A stretch of DNA of 64,000 bases from Rheinheimera sp. SA_1 (GCF_001669775.1 NZ_LXWK01000020.1:1-64000); one strand, 5' to 3'; positions 1-10,104 are shown, numbered from the stretch's first letter. Made by a program: numbers and translations. The notes: generated by a model from the sequence alone, not told the origin.

Positions 1-110
1 TGACATGCTCAGTATTACTGACTAAATATTTTACTATCTGGTCACTCATACTCAGTTAATTCGTTTTGCGAATCTTCTTTCACGAGTGCCCACACAGATG
101 ATTGATTGCT

Positions 111-125
111 AATTGTTAAAGAGCG
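111..125 (-). promoter_or_regulatory. rrn leader boxA antitermination element
   Basis: Read on the minus strand this is GCTCTTTAACAATT, followed downstream by a segment containing TGTGTGGGCACTCG. That is the hallmark of the boxA region of gammaproteobacterial rRNA leaders, bound by NusB-NusE. It implies that 16S rRNA starts a little beyond position 1 on the minus strand. Confidence 0.88.
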
Positions 126-151
126 TGCTTCGACTTCGAAGCGGGAGGCGT

Positions 152-179
152 ATGTTACACTTCCCAGAATTTAAGTCAA
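152..179 (-). promoter_or_regulatory. third rrn promoter (P3)
   Basis: Minus-strand -35 TTGACT (174-179), 16-bp spacer and -10 TAACAT (152-157). The spacer contains GGGAAG and resembles E. coli rrn P2. It lies between P2 and boxA, so the rRNA leader appears to have three tandem promoters. Confidence 0.65.
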
Positions 180-303
180 GCAGCAGAATTCACTATTTCA
201 ATGAGCTCTGCTGCTCAACCTGGCTTACCTTGAAAACCCCGAAGGATTTTCTGCCTCACTTCGACTTTCGGGCTTCTCAACCCCTCGTCGCTGCGAGGCG
301 GCC

Positions 304-440
304 ATTTTAGTCAGTTTTAAGTTCGTGTCAAGCGTCTTTTTATCGACTTTTTTCACTTTCTTCAAACTCACCCGGCTTGCTGCTTTCGCACCACCCCGTC
401 GGCATGTGGCGCATTATAGAGACTTTACGCGGCCTGACAA
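304..440 (-). promoter_or_regulatory. rrn operon tandem promoters P1 and P2 (reading leftward)
   Basis: On the minus strand, P1 has -35 TTGTCA (435-440), a 16-bp spacer and -10 TATAAT (413-418), followed by GCGCCACA. This closely matches the E. coli rrn P1 core and its GC-rich discriminator, and the DNA just upstream is A/T-rich like an UP element. P2 has -35 TTGACA (326-331), a 16-bp spacer and -10 TAAAAT (304-309), followed by a GC-rich start region. The GC-rich discriminators suggest ppGpp/DksA control, as in known rrn promoters (inference). The 16S gene they should serve is off the left edge. Confidence 0.88.
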
Positions 441-551
441 GCACAAATTGAAGATAACTTGTGTTTTTGAGTGCGACAGCTTCTTTTTCGTGCGAACAGT
501 GCTTTTTGCCAACAATTGCCGCATACTTTCCACACAACAAAGGAGTTCAGC

Positions 552-1085
552 ATGACAATTCGTTCTTATAAAGGTGTAAAGCCAGTCCTTGGGCAAGGTG
601 TTTATATTGATGAAAGCGCAGTTTTGGTCGGCGACATCGAATTAGCAGCCCATGTCAGTATCTGGCCGTTGGTCGCCGCGCGTGGTGATGTTAACAAGAT
701 CCGGATTGGCGCCAGAACCAATGTTCAGGACGGCACTGTCTTACATGTATCACGCCCGAGCGAAAAGAATGCCGCTGGTTCGCCACTGATTATTGGTGAA
801 GATGTCACTGTTGGTCATAAGTGTATGTTGCACGGGTGTACGCTTGGCAATCGTATTCTGGTTGGCATGGGTGCCATCGTGATGGACGATGCAATAGTTG
901 AAGATGATGTGATTATTGGCGCCGGTAGTCTGGTACCACCGGGTAAGACTTTAGCCTCCGGCTATTTATATGTAGGCAGTCCGGTAAAACAGGCCCGCCC
1001 GCTCAATGACAGCGAAAAGGCATTTCTTGCTGTGTCGGCGCAAAATTATGTGGTACTCAAAGATGAGTATCTGGTAGAAATCTGA
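552..1085 (+). CDS. yrdA: gamma-carbonic anhydrase family protein YrdA
   Basis: The protein has 177 residues and is built of left-handed beta-helix hexapeptide repeats typical of the YrdA/PaaY/CaiE gamma-carbonic anhydrase-like family. Candidate metal ligands His65, His89 and His94 are present in VLHVS and VGHKCMLHG. The ATG at 552 is chosen because AGGAG lies just upstream (541-545); an in-frame ATG at 471 lies in the rrn promoter region and has no such site. It is divergent from the rrn operon and convergent with the yrdB-aroE pair, the same relative arrangement as E. coli yrdA. Family membership is clear. Enzymatic activity is not, since many YrdA proteins have no demonstrated carbonic anhydrase activity. 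Confidence 0.93.
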   Translation: MTIRSYKGVKPVLGQGVYIDESAVLVGDIELAAHVSIWPLVAARGDVNKIRIGARTNVQDGTVLHVSRPSEKNAAGSPLIIGEDVTVGHKCMLHGCTLGNRILVGMGAIVMDDAIVEDDVIIGAGSLVPPGKTLASGYLYVGSPVKQARPLNDSEKAFLAVSAQNYVVLKDEYLVEI

Positions 1086-1118
1086 TCCCAATCTGTTGCC
1101 TAAGCCACCTCTGTCTAT

Positions 1119-1367
1119 TTAGGCAGCCCCATCCAGATAGAGAACGCCATCGCTATTTAGTTGATCTGCAGCTAAAGCGTCCTCTATTTGTTCTTCCCAG
1201 AAAAAACCGTCTTCTTTTATCTGAGCTAACCAAATATGTGGCTCCCAGCCTTCGGGCATAGGGATGACTACAGCGATCCGCAGGCCGGCCTGTAATACAC
1301 TACAGCACACAGCGTCTTGATTATCGGTGAGCCGGAAGTCATTGTTGAAAATCAGTTGCTGGTTCAT
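1119..1367 (-). CDS. yrdB: DUF1488 family protein (YrdB-like)
   Basis: A small acidic protein of 82 residues whose size, position and composition fit the DUF1488/YrdB family, including the aromatic segment near residues 42-58. Its start overlaps the aroE stop by 4 bp (ATGA), so the two genes are probably translationally coupled, as in the E. coli aroE-yrdB pair. No molecular function is established for the family. Its stop codon lies in a short inverted repeat shared with the end of yrdA. Confidence 0.82.
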   Translation of the reverse strand: MNQQLIFNNDFRLTDNQDAVCCSVLQAGLRIAVVIPMPEGWEPHIWLAQIKEDGFFWEEQIEDALAADQLNSDGVLYLDGAA

Positions 1368-2191
1368 CCACGCACCAATGTCGTAATTTTTTCGAGCACA
1401 GGTGTTATATCTGGTGCTACCTCACGCCAGATCGCGAAACTTGCCGCTGCCTGCGCCACCAACATGCCGATCCCGTCGGCACACAGCGGCACCTGATGCT
1501 GCCGACACCACACTATAAAGGCTGTTGGCTCTTTGCCGTACATCATGTCGTAAGCCAGCTGACAAGAGTGCAGATGCTCAGGACTGAAATCCGGGCGTTG
1601 CTGACTGAGGCCGGACGAAGTTGCGTTAATCACCAGCTGCCAGTGAACAGTTGGAATATCGCCATAGCCAGAGGCTGTCACCTGACTGTTGAACAACTTC
1701 GCTACCGTCATCGCTTTATCTGCAGTGCGATTGGCAATATGCACAGATGCAACACCAGCAGCCAATAAAGGACCAACAACGCCGCGACTGGCACCACCTG
1801 CGCCAAGCAGCAGCACTTTAGCGCCATCCAGCTTTGCCCCCAGTCGCTGCAAATCAGCCACTAAACCCAGTCCGTCGGTGTTATCACCACAGAGGTTACC
1901 GTTACTATCTATATAGAGTGTGTTCACTGCCCCAGCTTGCTGTGCTCGTTCGCTGAGTACCTCTGCCAGCGCAAATGCAGCTTCTTTAAAAGGAACGGTA
2001 ACATTGGCGCCCTTACCTCCGGCACTGACAAAATCCTGCCAGCTGTCGGCAAAACCATCGACCGGTGCTAGAATGGCCTCATACTGCAGGTCCTGACCGG
2101 TTTGTTCGGCAAACCAACGATGGATCAAGGGCGATTTCGAATGCCCGATTGGATTTCCAAATACAGCGTAACGGTCCACACCTACCACCAT
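1364..2191 (-). CDS. aroE: shikimate dehydrogenase (NADP+)
   Basis: AroE reduces 3-dehydroshikimate to shikimate in the chorismate pathway. The N-terminal YAVFGNPIGHSKSP motif binds shikimate, followed by the catalytic Lys in NVTVPFKE, the NTDG motif and the NADP-binding GAGGASRG loop. The product is 275 residues from the ATG at 2191, close to the usual 270-290. A longer frame to 2257 would add a non-conserved extension running through the divergent haemoglobin gene. An internal GTG just upstream of the conserved core is an alternative start. The ATG shares bases with the ATG of the divergent globin gene. It is the upstream member of the aroE-yrdB pair. Confidence 0.95.
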   Translation of the reverse strand: MVVGVDRYAVFGNPIGHSKSPLIHRWFAEQTGQDLQYEAILAPVDGFADSWQDFVSAGGKGANVTVPFKEAAFALAEVLSERAQQAGAVNTLYIDSNGNLCGDNTDGLGLVADLQRLGAKLDGAKVLLLGAGGASRGVVGPLLAAGVASVHIANRTADKAMTVAKLFNSQVTASGYGDIPTVHWQLVINATSSGLSQQRPDFSPEHLHSCQLAYDMMYGKEPTAFIVWCRQHQVPLCADGIGMLVAQAAASFAIWREVAPDITPVLEKITTLVRG

Positions 2192-2630
2192 GATAAAGTT
2201 GCTGAAAAAGATGTTTAACGCCGACGATAGCAAGCGCCATCCGACACCACAAGTCACGCCTTATGAATTGATTGGCGGTGAAGCCGCGACCAAGCGTCTC
2301 GCCAACCGTTTTTACGACATTATGGAAACTGCGCCAGAAGCCACTGAGCTTTATGCCATTCACCCGCTACCGCTGGACCTGATCCGGCAGAAGTTCTTTG
2401 AATTTTTGTCCGGCTGGCTGGGTGGTCCTGGTTTGTTTGAAGAAAAATACGGTCATCCACGGCTACGCGCTCGTCATATGCCTTTTACGGTGAGCCCGAA
2501 ATTACGCGAGCAATGGATGTTTTGTATGAACAAGGCACTGGCCGAAGTCGTGGCAGATAAAATGCTGCGCGATGGTTTAAGTGAAGCATTGGGACAGCTG
2601 GCCAGCCATATGATCAATCGCGGCGATTAA
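2190..2630 (+). CDS. group II truncated haemoglobin
   Basis: The 146-residue protein has the 2-on-2 globin fold signatures of group II (trHbO-like) truncated haemoglobins: the YELIGGEAA N-terminal region, a WLGGPGLFEEKYGHP segment, and RARHMPF, which carries the proximal haem-ligating His. Such proteins bind O2 or NO and are linked to redox or nitrosative stress protection; the role here is inferred. No strong ribosome binding site precedes either the ATG at 2190 or an alternative ATG at 2211. It is divergent from aroE with overlapping start codons and faces hemF, the haem biosynthesis gene, convergently. Confidence 0.9.
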   Translation: MIKLLKKMFNADDSKRHPTPQVTPYELIGGEAATKRLANRFYDIMETAPEATELYAIHPLPLDLIRQKFFEFLSGWLGGPGLFEEKYGHPRLRARHMPFTVSPKLREQWMFCMNKALAEVVADKMLRDGLSEALGQLASHMINRGD

Positions 2631-2639
2631 ACCGCGATT
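2616..2639. terminator. hairpin between globin gene and hemF
   Basis: Inverted repeat AATCGCGG / CCGCGATT (2616-2623, 2632-2639) overlapping the globin stop codon. There is no clear T-run, so termination is uncertain. Confidence 0.35.
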
Positions 2640-2659
2640 CTCCAATATTCAACTCACCA

Positions 2660-3589
<930 letters not shown>

Positions 3590-3647
3590 TTACTCCTGTC
3601 TCGGAATTCACTCATCTGCGATGAACAGTCAGTGCGATAACCCAGCT

Positions 3648-4211
3648 TCAACCAGCCCTGAAGATATGTCCGGTATTGATATCCCGAATTTCTGATGGAT
3701 TGAGCCGGCCGCCGGTTGGCGCGTCTATGATCACCGAAAGCTGTTCACCTAGCTGCGCCGCAACATCAGCGGCATTGCGGCAAGCCGGTTGCCCGGTTAA
3801 ATTCGCGCTGGTCGAGGTGAGCGGTTTTCCATAAGCCTGACACAGCTGCTGCACCAGCGGGTGATCACTGACCCGAATGGCGATGGTACTAAACTGGCCG
3901 GTCAGCCAGTCAGTCAAACCCGGCCGCGCCGGTACCACCCAGGTCACCGGGCCTGGCCAACTGTCCAACATTTGTTGTTTTTGCTCAGAAGTAATGGCTT
4001 GAAGATGGATAAAAGGCGCCAATTGCGCAAAATCGGCGGCGATCAAAATCAGTCCTTTGCTTTTTTCGCGCTGCTTCATCTGCAGCAATAACGCAATTGC
4101 TGCCAAATTATCCGGATCACAGCCGACGCCGTATACGGCTTCCGTAGGATAGGCAATTACCTGACCTTCGGTTAATGCCTTGATTGCTTTATCTAATTCA
4201 GTCTGACTCAT
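3648..4211 (-). CDS. tsaC: threonylcarbamoyl-AMP synthase (TsaC/YrdC family)
   Basis: TsaC makes threonylcarbamoyl-AMP from Thr, bicarbonate and ATP for t6A37 modification of ANN-decoding tRNAs. The 187-residue protein carries the YrdC fold signatures: YPTEAVYGVGCDP near the N-terminus, the KSKGLILIA stretch, and the STSANLTG segment near residue 140. It is the short TsaC type without the Sua5 C-terminal domain. The ATG at 4211 is chosen by alignment to the E. coli start, with an adjacent in-frame ATG at 4214. A frame to 4391 would run through the divergent purE promoter. In E. coli the gene sits between yrdD and aroE, and that neighbourhood is conserved here with purEK and hemF inserted. Confidence 0.94.
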   Translation of the reverse strand: MSQTELDKAIKALTEGQVIAYPTEAVYGVGCDPDNLAAIALLLQMKQREKSKGLILIAADFAQLAPFIHLQAITSEQKQQMLDSWPGPVTWVVPARPGLTDWLTGQFSTIAIRVSDHPLVQQLCQAYGKPLTSTSANLTGQPACRNAADVAAQLGEQLSVIIDAPTGGRLNPSEIRDINTGHIFRAG

Positions 4212-4276
4212 CATAAAACTACACTCATCGAAAATGCCGAACTGCACAAATATTTTCCTGGCCACGGCCAGATGGC

Positions 4277-4282
4277 TATAAT
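4277..4282 (+). promoter_or_regulatory. purEK promoter -10 element
   Basis: TATAAT 45 bp upstream of the purE ATG. The -35 region (about 4254-4259, T-rich) is weak and no PurR-like operator was recognised, so the regulation is undetermined. Confidence 0.5.
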
Positions 4283-4326
4283 AGCCGCCTATTATGCCAG
4301 TAGCTGGCCGTTTTGAGGAAACAGCA

Positions 4327-4818
4327 ATGAAAGTCGGTATCATTATGGGTTCAAAATCTGATTGGCCCACCATGAAAAATGCAGCAGACATGTTAGATAA
4401 GTTTGGTATTGCTTATGAAACGACTGTTGTTTCTGCCCACAGAACCCCACATTTACTGGCTGAATATGCCACAAATGCTGCCAGCCGCGGCTTGAAAGTG
4501 ATTATCGCCGGCGCCGGTGGTGCAGCGCATTTACCTGGCATGGCCGCAGCATTCACCAGTTTGCCGGTGTTAGGTGTGCCGGTACAATCCAAAGCCTTAA
4601 AAGGGCTGGATTCTTTGTTATCGATTGTACAGATGCCAAAAGGCGTTGCAGTCGGCACTTTGGCCATTGGTGACGCCGGTGCCGCCAATGCTGGTTTATT
4701 AGCAGCACAAATTCTGGCAACTTCCGATGCCGCTTTAATGACAAAAATAGACACTTTCCGACAAGAACAAACCGATTCCGTGTTAAGCCAGCCAAATCCG
4801 GCTGAGGACGCAGAATGA
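4327..4818 (+). CDS. purE: N5-carboxyaminoimidazole ribonucleotide mutase PurE
   Basis: The class I PurE mutase converts N5-CAIR to CAIR in purine synthesis. The 163-residue protein starts with the phosphate-binding [10 protein letters not shown] motif, has the SAHRTP active-site motif and the [11 protein letters not shown] loop. The ATG at 4327 follows GAGGAA at 4315-4320; the frame extends upstream to 4294, but that part overlaps the promoter. It overlaps purK by 4 bp (ATGA), so the two are coupled. The presence of PurK confirms the two-step bacterial route. Confidence 0.96.
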   Translation: MKVGIIMGSKSDWPTMKNAADMLDKFGIAYETTVVSAHRTPHLLAEYATNAASRGLKVIIAGAGGAAHLPGMAAAFTSLPVLGVPVQSKALKGLDSLLSIVQMPKGVAVGTLAIGDAGAANAGLLAAQILATSDAALMTKIDTFRQEQTDSVLSQPNPAEDAE

Positions 4819-5972
4819 AAAAAGTTCTGGTGATGGGCGCCGGGCAACTCGCCCGCATGATGGCACTGGCTGGCGCACCGCTGAATTTGCAAGTGCTGGC
4901 TTATGACGTCAATACCGATTCTGTGGTGCATCCGGTGACTCAACAAAAATTCACCATGACGTTGGCAGAAGCTGTTGCCGATGCCGATGTAGTCACGTCC
5001 GAATTTGAGCATATTCCCTACCCGGTGCAGCAGGTTTGCGAAGCCAGCGGTAAATTTTTCCCAAATAGCATGGCGATTAAAGCCGGTGGTGATCGCCGTC
5101 AGGAAAAACAATTGCTGGATACAGCAGGTGTTGCGAACGCAGGTTACCGGATTGTCAGTAATGAAGCGGAGTTTCAGGCAGCTATCGCAGCTTTAGGTTT
5201 ACCTTTGGTGCTGAAAAGTGCTTTGGCCGGTTACGATGGCAAAGGTCAGTGGCGGTTAAAACAAGCGGAAGATGCAGCCGCAATTTGGGCTGATATCGAA
5301 AGCTTTATGGCCGGCGCTGATCATGCACTGCCCCAGGCCATTGTCGCTGAGCAATTTGTACGGTTTGACCGTGAAGTGAGTTTAGTCGGCGCACGCAATG
5401 CAAAAGGTGAGACTGTCGTCTATCCGCTGACGGAAAATCATCATGTGAATGGCGTACTCGCGGTATCGCTGGCGCTACTAGGGCAACAACAACTACAGCA
5501 ACAAGCTAAACAGATGTTTGATGCAGTGGCCGCCAAGCTTGATTATGTTGGTGTACTGGCACTGGAGTTTTTCCAGGTTGGCGATAAATTACTAGTGAAC
5601 GAAATCGCGCCGCGGGTGCATAACTCTGGGCACTGGACCCAACAAGGCAGCGACACCTGTCAGTTTGAAAATCATCTGCGCGCTGTCTGCGGTTTGCCAT
5701 TGGGTAGCACTGCTTTAGTGCGGCCAACCGTGATGGTAAATATACTGGGTGAAGACTTTGTCGACCCGGCAGTACTGGCACTGCCGTCTTGTCATCTGCA
5801 CTGGTACGGCAAAGGCAAAAGAGCCGGGCGGAAAATGGGTCACATCAATATCAGCGGCGCGACTGTCGCTGAACTTGCACAACGTTTTGTCGCTTTATCT
5901 CAGCATTTACCGGAACACAGCTTTCCGGAAGTGGCTGAAGTTGCAGCAAAACTTGCCGCACAGGCTCAGTGA
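4815..5972 (+). CDS. purK: 5-(carboxyamino)imidazole ribonucleotide synthase PurK
   Basis: PurK is an ATP-grasp enzyme that carboxylates AIR with bicarbonate and ATP to give N5-CAIR for PurE. The 385-residue protein shows the N-terminal [12 protein letters not shown] nucleotide-fold motif, the ATP-grasp segment ([14 protein letters not shown]) and the C-terminal [14 protein letters not shown] motif that binds Mg-ATP and substrate. It is the second gene of a purEK operon ended by a strong hairpin terminator. Confidence 0.96.
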   Translation: MKKVLVMGAGQLARMMALAGAPLNLQVLAYDVNTDSVVHPVTQQKFTMTLAEAVADADVVTSEFEHIPYPVQQVCEASGKFFPNSMAIKAGGDRRQEKQLLDTAGVANAGYRIVSNEAEFQAAIAALGLPLVLKSALAGYDGKGQWRLKQAEDAAAIWADIESFMAGADHALPQAIVAEQFVRFDREVSLVGARNAKGETVVYPLTENHHVNGVLAVSLALLGQQQLQQQAKQMFDAVAAKLDYVGVLALEFFQVGDKLLVNEIAPRVHNSGHWTQQGSDTCQFENHLRAVCGLPLGSTALVRPTVMVNILGEDFVDPAVLALPSCHLHWYGKGKRAGRKMGHINISGATVAELAQRFVALSQHLPEHSFPEVAEVAAKLAAQAQ

Positions 5973-5982
5973 TAGGTCGTAG

Positions 5983-6019
5983 AAATAACCAAGGCCCTTC
6001 GTGGGCCTTGGTTATTTTT
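5983..6019. terminator. bidirectional rho-independent terminator, purK / yrdD-like
   Basis: A 15-bp perfect stem (5983-5997 with 6003-6017), loop TTCGT, with T-runs on both strands. It sits between convergent purK and the zinc-finger gene. Confidence 0.92.
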
Positions 6020-6035
6020 GAGATACCTGACATAG

Positions 6036-6575
6036 TCACTCCGCTTGCGGCAGCTGACATTTTTTACTGGCGCAAAGTAACTTCACCCCTTGCGCGGATG
6101 GCTTTTCAGCCAACAAACCAAAACCACAGTGGCGGCAACTGCCCGGCGCAGGTTTGAGGTTCAGCACAAAATCACAAGCCGGATATTGATCACAGCCATA
6201 GAAGGTCTTGCCAAATTTACTGGTGCGCTCCAGCAACTTGCCTTTGTGACATTGCGGGCAACTGACATCTGCCACTTCCGGCGCTTCTTCATGCACAATA
6301 AAATGACAGGCCGGAAAATTACTGCAACCAATAAACATGCCATAACGGCCATTTTTAACCGCAAGTGGCGAACCACAACTTGGGCACGGTGTGTCAGTAA
6401 GCAACTTCACCACGGTGCTGTCGTGCGGATGTAAATTCTGAATATAGTGGCAGTGTGGATAATGGCTACAGCCCAAAAATGGCCCGTGTTTACCTGACTT
6501 CATCACCAACTCGTGTTGGCACAAAGGACAGATTTGTTTATGTTCAGGAATGGCGAATAATGGGGTTTCAGACAT
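6036..6575 (-). CDS. yrdD: topoisomerase-type C4 zinc finger protein (YrdD-like)
   Basis: The 179-residue protein is a string of topoisomerase I C-terminal-type C4 zinc ribbons: CPLC...GCSHYPHC near residues 16-42, CPSC...GCSNFPAC near 64-90, CPQC...GCDQYPAC near 105-133, and a final partial CRHC...CASKKC unit. There is no topoisomerase catalytic domain. E. coli YrdD has the same design and sits next to tsaC. Nucleic-acid binding is inferred from the fold; no specific function is established. It is downstream of dprA-smg, probably in the same transcription direction but separated by a hairpin. Confidence 0.88.
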   Translation of the reverse strand: MSETPLFAIPEHKQICPLCQHELVMKSGKHGPFLGCSHYPHCHYIQNLHPHDSTVVKLLTDTPCPSCGSPLAVKNGRYGMFIGCSNFPACHFIVHEEAPEVADVSCPQCHKGKLLERTSKFGKTFYGCDQYPACDFVLNLKPAPGSCRHCGFGLLAEKPSAQGVKLLCASKKCQLPQAE

Positions 6576-6686
6576 AACAGAGCGTCAAAATCAGCAATTG
6601 GCGGATTATCGCACAAAAGCTAGCTAAGGGCGCAGCAACTTCACCACAGTGCAATAGCACGCTGAATGCCCTTCGCTCAGATAAAA

Positions 6687-6706
6687 GGCCGCTTAATGCA
6701 ACGGCC
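6687..6706 (-). terminator. possible terminator after smg
   Basis: Minus-strand stem GGCCG / CGGCC overlapping the smg stop codon, followed by TTTT. Short and weak, but placed correctly for the dprA-smg transcript. Confidence 0.45.
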
Positions 6707-7166
6707 CGGTAGGTTCTTCAAAAATTAAATCTTCCATCTGGGCATAAGCGGTTTCATGGCCTGGCGCATTAAACAGCACCATCAGCACCACCCATTTTAG
6801 GTCTTCCAGACATACTTCTTTGCTATCTAAATCCATCACCCGGTCTAACACCATTTCACGGGTTGGCAAATCCAACACGTTAATTTGTTCTAAAAACAGC
6901 AGGAATCCGCGGCACTCCGCATCCAGCTTTTGTTGCTCATCCGCAGTATAAACGCGCACTGCCGATGAATTGGTTTTGGTAAGGTAAGGTTTAACATGAC
7001 TTTCCTGCAGCTTGGACAAGTTCTCCAGCCAGCGCAGCGCTTTAAAAATATCATCATCATGAAAACCGGCTTTGACCAGCTCGCGGGTCAAATCTGCCTG
7101 ATTAACGTAGATTTCTGATTCGTTGTGAATATAGTTTTCGAACAGATAGACGAGGATATCAAACAT
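6693..7166 (-). CDS. smg: Smg family protein (DUF494)
   Basis: The 157-residue acidic protein matches the Smg/DUF494 family in length, in its [13 protein letters not shown] start and in its position directly after dprA. The start codon lies only 2 nt beyond the dprA stop, so translation is probably coupled. The dprA-smg pairing is widespread in Gammaproteobacteria, but the biochemical role of Smg is unknown. Confidence 0.92.
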   Translation of the reverse strand: MFDILVYLFENYIHNESEIYVNQADLTRELVKAGFHDDDIFKALRWLENLSKLQESHVKPYLTKTNSSAVRVYTADEQQKLDAECRGFLLFLEQINVLDLPTREMVLDRVMDLDSKEVCLEDLKWVVLMVLFNAPGHETAYAQMEDLIFEEPTGPLH

Positions 7167-7168
7167 AA

Positions 7169-8260
7169 TCAGGCCCTCCTCACTCGAATGTAGCCACCAG
7201 GTACTACTGCTACTTCACCGGAGAGTTCCAGTTGAAGTAGGGCAATGGTTACTTCAGCCACTGATAACTGCGCTCGCGCTGCGATAACGTCAATTGCAGT
7301 GGCCTCATCTCCTACGTTAGCCAACAAGCTGGGTTCGAACAAGTCTTGCTGACAATTATTTTTACGTTTCACGGATTTATTCAGATCAATCGCTGATGAA
7401 ACGGGCAATTCTTCCATAATATCGGCACAGGTACGGGTTAACTTAGCCCCCTGTTGAATTAACTGATGACAGCCAGCCGCCATCGGATTAAAAATCGAGC
7501 CCGGTACCGCAAAGACTTCACGATTATATTCAGCAGCGTAATTAGCACTAATCAGCGAACCACTTTTTTCTGCAGCCTCCACCACTAATGTACCAAGACT
7601 GAGTCCCACTACGATGCGGTTACGCAGCGGAAAAAATAACGGTTTTGGTTCAATATCGGGCAAAAACTCAGACACTAAAGCGCCTTCTGCGGCAATTTGC
7701 GCCGTTAATGCTTGATGCTGTTTGGGATAGATATGCGACAGACCATGCCCCAATACGGCAATAGTTTTGCCACTGACCGATAACGCGCCCTGATGCGCCG
7801 CCCCATCAATACCACGCGCCAGACCGCTGGTGATGGTTAAACCCTGACGGCACAAATCTGCAGCAAACTGAAAAGCAATTTGTTTGCCGGTAGCGGTTGG
7901 TTGTCGGCTACCTACAATGGCCAATTGTGGTTGTGATAACAGTTGGACGTCACCTTCGATAAACAAGACCAGCGGCGGCTGTTTGATTTGACGCAATAAA
8001 TCCGGATATGCATCGTCGATGCAACGGATAAAATGACGATTGGGTGCATTTTGTAACCAGCGCATAGCGGAGTCGACCAATCGATGATTGGGTACAACCA
8101 GCAATTGGCTTTGATATTCCGTCAGGCCGAGCTGTTGCAGCTCAGGCGCTGATAAAGAAAAGAAGTGTTGCAGTGGCATCGACTGGCAAATCCGCTGAAA
8201 CCGGCGTAAATCCATGCCGGGTACCGACGCAAGTGCCAGCCAGTCGCGGAGATCATCCAT
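7169..8260 (-). CDS. dprA: DNA processing protein DprA (Smf)
   Basis: DprA binds incoming ssDNA and loads RecA during natural transformation. The 363-residue protein has an N-terminal SAM-like helical region (1-70), the extended Rossmann domain with IVGSRQPT near 115-122 and [12 protein letters not shown] near 145-156, the [13 protein letters not shown] segment, and a C-terminal winged-helix-like domain (about 310-363). It is the first gene of dprA-smg and follows the LysM gene by 35 bp. DprA alone does not prove competence; no com genes are in the window. Confidence 0.95.
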   Translation of the reverse strand: MDDLRDWLALASVPGMDLRRFQRICQSMPLQHFFSLSAPELQQLGLTEYQSQLLVVPNHRLVDSAMRWLQNAPNRHFIRCIDDAYPDLLRQIKQPPLVLFIEGDVQLLSQPQLAIVGSRQPTATGKQIAFQFAADLCRQGLTITSGLARGIDGAAHQGALSVSGKTIAVLGHGLSHIYPKQHQALTAQIAAEGALVSEFLPDIEPKPLFFPLRNRIVVGLSLGTLVVEAAEKSGSLISANYAAEYNREVFAVPGSIFNPMAAGCHQLIQQGAKLTRTCADIMEELPVSSAIDLNKSVKRKNNCQQDLFEPSLLANVGDEATAIDVIAARAQLSVAEVTIALLQLELSGEVAVVPGGYIRVRRA

Positions 8261-8295
8261 GATCGTCCCCTTATGGCTTCATCAATTAATACGCG

Positions 8296-9474
8296 TTAAA
8301 TTTCTCCGATCAAATCGCCAACCCGGATCGGTCTGGCGGTCGAAGTCACAATGGCAAAACTTACCCGGTCTGCGACTTTAAACACCATCAGCTGACCTAT
8401 TTTTTCTCGTGGCATCTCCAGCACGTCACCTTCGATGCCGCCGGTGAGTTTTTCATATTTACTGGCGTCGCTGACATAAACCGGCCCACGTTTTGTATCC
8501 ACGACCGAAGGTGATTTGCGGTAGATCGAGAACATGTGGCCAGCTTTGACGTCTTCAATCAAGCCTTTGTTCAACACCACAATGTCCCACTTTGAAAACT
8601 CACGTAAATCTGAAGTGGTATCAATGATCACACCATCAATCACTTTTTCTGGCTTGCTCATCACAAAAAATGCCGGCAATGATTGACCATCCGATGCCGG
8701 GATCAGGCGATCACCCTGCTTTATTTCTTGTTTTACATCAATAACCTGCACTGACGAAGGTGTGTTATTTTCGATACTGCCTGGGCGGAACACTTTGCCC
8801 GTAGCCACCAGAATGGTTTCATAGCCCAACAACTCTTCAGTTTCCGGGTCAATATAAGGTTTTCCTTTGCGGTAAATGCCGTAGCTTGAGCCAAGCTCCA
8901 GCTCACCTTTGACATATAAAATTTGTTCAACGATGGTATTTTTCCATTCTTCATTAGCGCCAAGCACATAAGGTAGAGCTGCAATTTCTGCTTCTGTTAA
9001 TGCTTGTTCAAACGTCAGGAAAGGCCGAATCATTTTTAGCGGTAACGTCGTCACCGCCTTGGTCGATTTGATTGATTTGCGAATTTTTGGTGTCAGCTTT
9101 TTAATACCTGAAGGTCCGCTAATGGCAACAACTTCAGTATCAGAAACTGCAGCTTCCGTATCTGGTGATACGGTGATCACGGCATTTTCGTTGTTGATTG
9201 CCAACACCGGGTTACCATCCGCGTCATAGGTCAAACTTAAAACATCACCTGGAAAAATTAAATGCGGATTATCAACTTGTGGGTTCAGTTTCCATAACTG
9301 TGGCCACAACCAGGGCTGGGCTAAATACAAGCCGGAAATATCCCATAAGGTGTCGCCTTCTTTTACGGTATAATTTTTCGGAGCATCTGGTTTTAAAGTT
9401 AATTCCTGCGCGGTTACAAAACCTGTATAACAAAGCAGCAGAGCGGCGATTGAAGTCGTTATTATTTTGAGCAT
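8296..9474 (-). CDS. secreted LysM-domain protein
   Basis: The 392-residue protein has a signal peptide (about residues 1-22, ending TAQ). It has one LysM peptidoglycan-binding domain at about 35-82 (YTVKEGDTLWDISGLYL ... IFPGDVLSL), then a region of about 300 residues without a motif I can name. The same type of LysM protein is commonly encoded upstream of dprA in Gammaproteobacteria. A cell-envelope role is likely, but no catalytic domain is visible. It is divergent from def across a 123-bp gap. Confidence 0.9.
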   Translation of the reverse strand: MLKIITTSIAALLLCYTGFVTAQELTLKPDAPKNYTVKEGDTLWDISGLYLAQPWLWPQLWKLNPQVDNPHLIFPGDVLSLTYDADGNPVLAINNENAVITVSPDTEAAVSDTEVVAISGPSGIKKLTPKIRKSIKSTKAVTTLPLKMIRPFLTFEQALTEAEIAALPYVLGANEEWKNTIVEQILYVKGELELGSSYGIYRKGKPYIDPETEELLGYETILVATGKVFRPGSIENNTPSSVQVIDVKQEIKQGDRLIPASDGQSLPAFFVMSKPEKVIDGVIIDTTSDLREFSKWDIVVLNKGLIEDVKAGHMFSIYRKSPSVVDTKRGPVYVSDASKYEKLTGGIEGDVLEMPREKIGQLMVFKVADRVSFAIVTSTARPIRVGDLIGEI

Positions 9475-9597
9475 GCCAGCTTCCTTGAGCCCGAACTTGT
9501 AGTAATTAATGCAGACTAAGCTGTTAATACAGCTGATTAATGGCTAAAATTAGACCATATCATAGATAGTTAAACAACGCATAATTTTGTAGGTCCC

Positions 9598-10104
9598 ATG
9601 ACAGTCTTAACAGTATTACATTATCCCGATGATCGCCTTCGTACCACGGCCAAACCGGTCGCTGAAATTACCGCCCAGACCCGTCAGCTGGTCGCTGATT
9701 TGCTCGACACCATGTATGATGAAAATGGTATAGGTCTGGCAGCGACACAAGTCAATGTTCATCAGCGCGTTGTGGTGATTGATGTGTCAGAAAGCCGCGA
9801 TCAGCCGCAGGTTTTTATCAATCCTGAAATCATTAATAAAAGTGGCGACACCACCTATGAAGAAGGTTGTCTGTCGGTTCCGCAAAGCTATGCCAATGTC
9901 GAACGTGCTGCTGAAGTAACGGTAAAAGCTCAAAACACTGAAGGTGAATGGTTCGAACTGAAAGCCGAAGGTTTATTGGCTATTTGTTTGCAACATGAAC
10001 TGGATCACCTGGTCGGCAAACTGTTTATCGATTACCTGTCACCGCTCAAACGTGATCGGATCAAGAAAAAGCTGGAAAAAGAAGCCCGCAACGCGGCTCG
10101 TTAA
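9598..10104 (+). CDS. def: peptide deformylase
   Basis: Def removes the N-formyl group from nascent proteins. The 168-residue protein has all three metal-site motifs: GIGLAATQ (44-51), EGCLSVP with ligand Cys91, and QHELDH with ligands His133 and His137. It is the first gene of def-fmt-rsmB-trkA and pairs functionally with fmt, which adds the formyl group to the initiator tRNA. Confidence 0.97.
   Translation: MTVLTVLHYPDDRLRTTAKPVAEITAQTRQLVADLLDTMYDENGIGLAATQVNVHQRVVVIDVSESRDQPQVFINPEIINKSGDTTYEEGCLSVPQSYANVERAAEVTVKAQNTEGEWFELKAEGLLAICLQHELDHLVGKLFIDYLSPLKRDRIKKKLEKEARNAAR

Noticed and set aside
113-555. Short open frames in the first 550 bases
   Set aside because: They overlap rrn promoters and boxA, which explain this sequence; the peptides look non-coding.
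1097-1125. TGCCTAA / TTAGGCA inverted repeat between yrdA and yrdB as a terminator
   Set aside because: Short stem, 15-nt loop and no T-run on either strand; too weak to call.
4413-5111. 232-codon open frame on the minus strand opposite purE/purK
   Set aside because: Antisense to two clearly conserved enzymes, no family features, no ribosome binding site; a by-product of codon bias.
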